The notes beneath the pieces were generated by a model. That model did not search any database and had not been told where the DNA came from. It saw nothing but the letters and a program-made list of their open reading frames with translations. Below, one piece after another: positions 61,595 to 64,000 of a DNA stretch of 64,000 bases. Every line of letters begins with the position of its first letter. Positions within the stretch are counted from its first letter, which is position 1. This DNA comes from Actimicrobium antarcticum (lineage in GTDB: Bacteria > Pseudomonadota > Gammaproteobacteria > Burkholderiales > Burkholderiaceae_D): positions 186,001 to 250,000 of the forward strand of contig NZ_BAAAZE010000014.1 of NCBI RefSeq assembly GCF_039536745.1, written 5' to 3'. The position numbers were made by a program, and so were the translations under genes.

Positions 61595-62036
61595 ACGAAC
61601 CTTTTTTTGCAACTGAGTTGCATGTGTTGACCGAACAAATTGCGTGTTTGCGCTGTGCCGTACAGATGCGGCAGAAAGACCGGTTCTTGAAATGTGCAGT
61701 GAAGAGATGCGCACCACCAAACGCAGCCAGTACTATCTCGGCGACTTCTCCGAAGAGCGGCCCGATCAGCAGTACTGCGACGCTAAAATAGAGAAGGCCA
61801 AGCCCGCCCAACACGAGTACCTGCCATCGCCGATGGGTGACGAATCCAGGAATCAGCGCCAGCAACACCGGCAAGGTCACCAGCACGACCAGGTACTGGT
61901 GAAACACCTGGCTCTGCTGCCCCAATCCAAGCATCAGGAACAGCGACAAAAGCAGCGGTGCGCCCAAGCAATGCAGCAGGCACAGGATCGATGCCGTCAT
62001 GCCGAAATAGTCGGCAATTCCAACCATCTTGTTCAA
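61584..62036 (-). CDS. MerC-like membrane protein
   Basis: The 150-residue protein has four predicted helices. Helix 1 carries the MerC-type Cys/His pattern in SILCLLHCLGAPLLLSL, and the soluble C-terminus is Cys-rich (FCRICTAQRKHAICSVNTC). MerC family proteins move Hg(II) or other soft metals across the inner membrane; in this setting zinc is more likely than mercury since no mer genes are present. It overlaps the upstream cobW stop by 4 bp and the downstream NiCoT start by 11 bp. Confidence 0.85.
   Translation of the reverse strand: MNKMVGIADYFGMTASILCLLHCLGAPLLLSLFLMLGLGQQSQVFHQYLVVLVTLPVLLALIPGFVTHRRWQVLVLGGLGLLYFSVAVLLIGPLFGEVAEIVLAAFGGAHLFTAHFKNRSFCRICTAQRKHAICSVNTCNSVAKKGSYGH
61607..61624 (-). 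promoter_or_regulatory. Zur-box-like dyad inside the merC 3' end
   Basis: On the minus strand it reads CATGCAAC-TCA-GTTGCAA, the same TGCAAC-N3-GTTGCA dyad as at 63136-63160 and 63664-63682. It lies within the last codons of merC and 13 bases before the NiCoT start. Confidence 0.7.
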
Positions 62037-63109
62037 TTCGCCATCTCCTGTTGGGTCTTGTTTTTCGCAGCTTCAATGAAATGATCGAGCGTCTGTGCGA
62101 CGAATTCGGCGTCCATGTCGCGCACGATAAAAACCAATTTTGTTTCACGCCAATCGTCGGGCCAGCGGGCCAGGGTCGACGATGGAAAAAACATGTGCTG
62201 CACGCCATGAATAACGCGCGGCTTGTCTTCGCCTTCGACATCAATAATCCCTTTGATTCGCAGCAAATGTTCGCCGCACACCATGGCCAGCATTTCTAAT
62301 GCGAGCAATAATCCATTCCAGGGCAATGGCTCGTTGAAGGTGATACAAAACGCCCCGATGTGATCGCCGTGCCGGTTGATTTCCTCGGTGAGCAGCATTG
62401 CCTTTTTGCTTAAACCGACACCGCGCCGGACTTGGACCCGCCTGTAAGTTTCGGCTTTTAGCCACTGCTGTACATCCAGGGTTTTGCTCAGTGAATCGTA
62501 AGCGACGGCATCAAGAATCGCCTGAGCATCACAATTTTCTTCGCCTGTCCGCGATAGGTCCGCACCGGGATTGATCTCGCGTAACCGAGTGCGCAGAGCA
62601 TCGATCTGATTTGTGGTGGCCAGATCGGTTTTGGTGATCAGTATTCGGTCCGCGACTGCTGCCTGTTTTACCGCTTCGGTATGACGATCCAATTGTTCCG
62701 CACCGAACAGACCGTCTACACAGACGATCACGCCAGCCAGACGGTAATGCTGCAACATCGTCGGATGGCTCAGCAAATCATGAAGAATCGGCGCCGGATC
62801 GGCCAGACCGGTGGTTTCGATGATGACGCGCTTGAAATAAGGGACTTTCTTGTCGTTGCGTTGCCAAAACAGGGAACGCAACGCGCCAGACAAAGCGCCG
62901 CGTACTGTGCAGCAGATACAACCGTTGTCTAGCACCACCGCACTGTCCGTTGCTGCTTCGATCAAATAATGGTCGAGCGCGATTTCGCCGAATTCGTTGA
63001 TAAGAACTGCGCTATCAGCAAGTGCCGGTGTTTTTAGCAAACCGTTAAGCAGCGTGGTCTTGCCGCTACCCAGAAAACCGGTCAGCACGGTCAGTGGAAT
63101 TTTTTCCAT
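62033..63109 (-). CDS. CobW/COG0523-family metal-chaperone GTPase
   Basis: The 358-residue G3E GTPase starts KIPLTVLTGFLGSGKTTLLNGLL and has the CxCC motif in DNGCICCTVRGAL, RVIIETTGLADPAPILHDLL, TKTDLATTNQID, and a C-terminal CobW-C region. It is a distinct paralogue of the one at 59.8 kb, with a longer C-terminal half containing LLTEEINRHGDHIGAFCITFN and GEHLLRIKGIIDVEG. A perfect 25-bp dyad operator lies 27 bp upstream. It is expected to deliver zinc to client proteins under zinc limitation. Confidence 0.93.
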   Translation of the reverse strand: MEKIPLTVLTGFLGSGKTTLLNGLLKTPALADSAVLINEFGEIALDHYLIEAATDSAVVLDNGCICCTVRGALSGALRSLFWQRNDKKVPYFKRVIIETTGLADPAPILHDLLSHPTMLQHYRLAGVIVCVDGLFGAEQLDRHTEAVKQAAVADRILITKTDLATTNQIDALRTRLREINPGADLSRTGEENCDAQAILDAVAYDSLSKTLDVQQWLKAETYRRVQVRRGVGLSKKAMLLTEEINRHGDHIGAFCITFNEPLPWNGLLLALEMLAMVCGEHLLRIKGIIDVEGEDKPRVIHGVQHMFFPSSTLARWPDDWRETKLVFIVRDMDAEFVAQTLDHFIEAAKNKTQQEMAN

Positions 63110-63135
63110 GCGATCTCAACAAGTTGGCTGCACGT

Positions 63136-63160
63136 CAATATGCAACACAGTTGCATATTG
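63136..63160 (-). promoter_or_regulatory. Zur box between zur and cobW (perfect 25-bp dyad)
   Basis: Eleven-bp arms CAATATGCAAC and GTTGCATATTG flank the triplet ACA. On the minus strand a plausible promoter (-35 ATGACA, -10 TATGCA, 18-bp spacer) overlaps it, so bound repressor would block the cobW-merC-NiCoT-cobW transcript. Confidence 0.8.
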
Positions 63161-63177
63161 TGCGTAAAATTTTTTTG

Positions 63178-63609
63178 TCATGCGCACTTTGCGCACAACC
63201 CTTTCACAGTCATTTCAATTTCCAGGCTGCGGTACCCATTCGGCAATGGCGGCACGTTGTTAGCTGCACCAAGATCATTTAGACAGATCACTTCAGCGCA
63301 GCGAGTGCACTTGAAGTGCGCATGCTGATGGTGTTCGGCATCCTTATTGTTGAACAAAAAAAGCCACACCCGATCAGCACTTACCACCTTGTGCACCAAA
63401 CCGTTCGCGGCTAACCAGTCGAGCGCCCGGTACAGCGTCACCCGGTCGATTTTCTCGTCCTGATCCAGAGTGGTCTCGATCTGATGATGGGTTACGGCGC
63501 TCTGCTGTGCCAGCAGTACAGCCAGCACTCTGATCCGCGCCACTGTCGCCCTGGCATCGATTCGTCGGATGCAGTCTTCTGCCTGATCAAAAAAAGATTG
63601 TTTAGCCAT
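63178..63609 (-). CDS. zur: Fur-family zinc regulator Zur
   Basis: The 143-residue repressor has an N-terminal winged helix (ATVARIRVLAVLLAQQSAVTHHQIETTLDQDEKIDRVTLYRALDWLAANGLVHKV) and a C-terminal metal/dimer domain with the HHQHAHFKCTRCAEVICL segment and a second CxxC in GLCAKCA, giving the structural Zn(Cys)4 site; the His cluster supplies regulatory ligands. The assignment to Zur rather than Fur rests on gene context. ATG 63609 lies 10 bases from one dyad box, with a second 55 bases upstream, implying autoregulation. Confidence 0.88.
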   Translation of the reverse strand: MAKQSFFDQAEDCIRRIDARATVARIRVLAVLLAQQSAVTHHQIETTLDQDEKIDRVTLYRALDWLAANGLVHKVVSADRVWLFLFNNKDAEHHQHAHFKCTRCAEVICLNDLGAANNVPPLPNGYRSLEIEMTVKGLCAKCA

Positions 63610-63618
63610 AGCTTCAAC

Positions 63619-63635
63619 ATGCAACACGATTGCAA
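63619..63635 (-). promoter_or_regulatory. Zur box proximal to zur
   Basis: ATGCAAC-ACG-ATTGCAA, an imperfect copy of the TGCAAC-N3-GTTGCA dyad, ends 10 bases upstream of the zur ATG. Confidence 0.65.
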
Positions 63636-63663
63636 AACCGAACTTTAAAACAATCGCCAGCCA

Positions 63664-63682
63664 TTTGCAACAGCGTTGCACA
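63664..63682 (-). promoter_or_regulatory. Zur box distal to zur
   Basis: The core TGCAAC-AGC-GTTGCA (63666-63680) is a perfect dyad. With the proximal box it makes a two-site operator in the zur promoter region. Confidence 0.7.
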
Positions 63683-63785
63683 TAAACAGAAAAAATTGAC
63701 GCGGTCCGTCTTTATCCTCTCGGCGGCTTTGCTCACGCGAGCTTGAATGTAAGTTGTCTGTCTGACGCTGCTGGTGCGACCCACG

Positions 63786-64000
63786 CTACGCAACCTCGCT
63801 ACCACGCGACGCGCACCAGAGCGCAAACCATTCCTCCCGCGTCAATACGATCCGTGTCGCTGCCACGGCCTCGGCAATGGCCGTGATCCGTCCCGATCCG
63901 GTCAGCACCAGCGGGTGTGACGGATGTCGCAAGATCCAGGCGTAGGCGATCACGGCTGGCGTCACGCCTCTCGATGCGGCAATCTGCGCCAGCTTCGCGC
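63786..64000 (-). CDS. Partial aldo/keto reductase (C-terminus only)
   Basis: The last 71 codons of a minus-strand gene whose start lies beyond the right edge. The visible product contains KLAQIAASRGVTPAVIAYAWILRHPSHPLVLTGSGRITAIAEAVAATRIVLTREEWFALW, which matches the C-terminal barrel helix and cofactor-binding GSGR segment of NADPH-dependent aldo/keto reductases of the YdhF group. The stop is TAG at 63786-63788. It ends about 100 bp before the zur operator and is probably independent of the metal island. Confidence 0.8.
   Translation of the reverse strand, partial: AKLAQIAASRGVTPAVIAYAWILRHPSHPLVLTGSGRITAIAEAVAATRIVLTREEWFALWCASRGSEVA

Noticed and set aside
61584..62036. Reading the MerC-like gene as mercury resistance
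   Set aside because: No merA, merP, merT or merR is nearby; the gene is locked into the zur-cobW operon.

Overview
The window is most likely a chromosomal segment of a betaproteobacterium of the order Burkholderiales, probably Oxalobacteraceae. The grounds are high GC in ordinary genes (about 63% in one sampled line), a leucine-degradation (liu) locus with a MerR-type LiuR and an adjacent MBL-fold gene, aceK, a DUF3034 outer-membrane-like protein, a PEP-CTERM protein, many c-di-GMP genes, and dispersed palindromes of the GTTGGGCTTCGCAGCCCAAC type. The family placement is inference from gene content. I saw no rRNA, tRNA, CRISPR array, transposase or prophage.

Layout. 0-7 kb: a partial lipoprotein gene, a DUF4337-ElaA pair, a DUF3034 / secreted truncated haemoglobin / GNAT operon, a diguanylate cyclase and an OmpR/EnvZ-type two-component pair. 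7-17.3 kb: ettA, a voltage-gated-type K+ channel with a C-terminal zinc ribbon, a PEP-CTERM protein, an MFS transporter, a PhyH-type dioxygenase, a PRC-barrel protein, an HD-GYP phosphodiesterase and an M24 aminopeptidase P. 17.5-23.2 kb: three orphan genes for soluble, Ser-rich proteins. Two of them, including one of 1149 codons, are strikingly AT-rich and look foreign.

23.4-40.3 kb: the leucine/isovalerate catabolic region, all on the minus strand: liuR-liuA, a repeat-rich gap, aceK, a thiolase, an SDR, an acyl-CoA dehydrogenase, ychJ, liuB, liuC, bioB, liuD, ghrA and liuE. Together they would take isovaleryl-CoA to acetyl-CoA and acetoacetate. BioB makes the cofactor of the carboxylase LiuB/LiuD, and AceK links acetyl-CoA supply to the glyoxylate shunt. 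Two matching dyads around liuR are its probable operators. 40.6-47.8 kb: a sensory block with a Cache protein, a chemoreceptor, a TenA/haem-oxygenase-like protein, a GAF-PAS-LOV-like-GGDEF-degenerate EAL protein and an HTH regulator. 47.9-53.2 kb: a BtuF-like metal receptor, an SDR, dsbA, a SPOR protein, argS and a gamma-glutamylcyclotransferase-like gene.

53.4-63.7 kb: a compact minus-strand metal-homeostasis island: zur, two CobW/COG0523 GTPases, a MerC-like membrane protein, a NiCoT-family permease, a TonB-dependent receptor with a CxxC in its plug, a TlpA-like redoxin, a DUF2796 protein, a MacB/LolCDE-like ABC pair and a DUF3299 protein. Four copies of the dyad TGCAAC-N3-GTTGCA (one imperfect) lie before zur, before the first cobW and, unusually, inside the end of merC just before the NiCoT gene. 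I read these as Zur boxes. The window ends in a partial aldo/keto reductase gene.

The strongest leads are the Zur-box zinc island, the AT-rich orphan cluster, and the LOV-like c-di-GMP protein that keeps the photoactive-type cysteine but has lost other LOV hallmarks.
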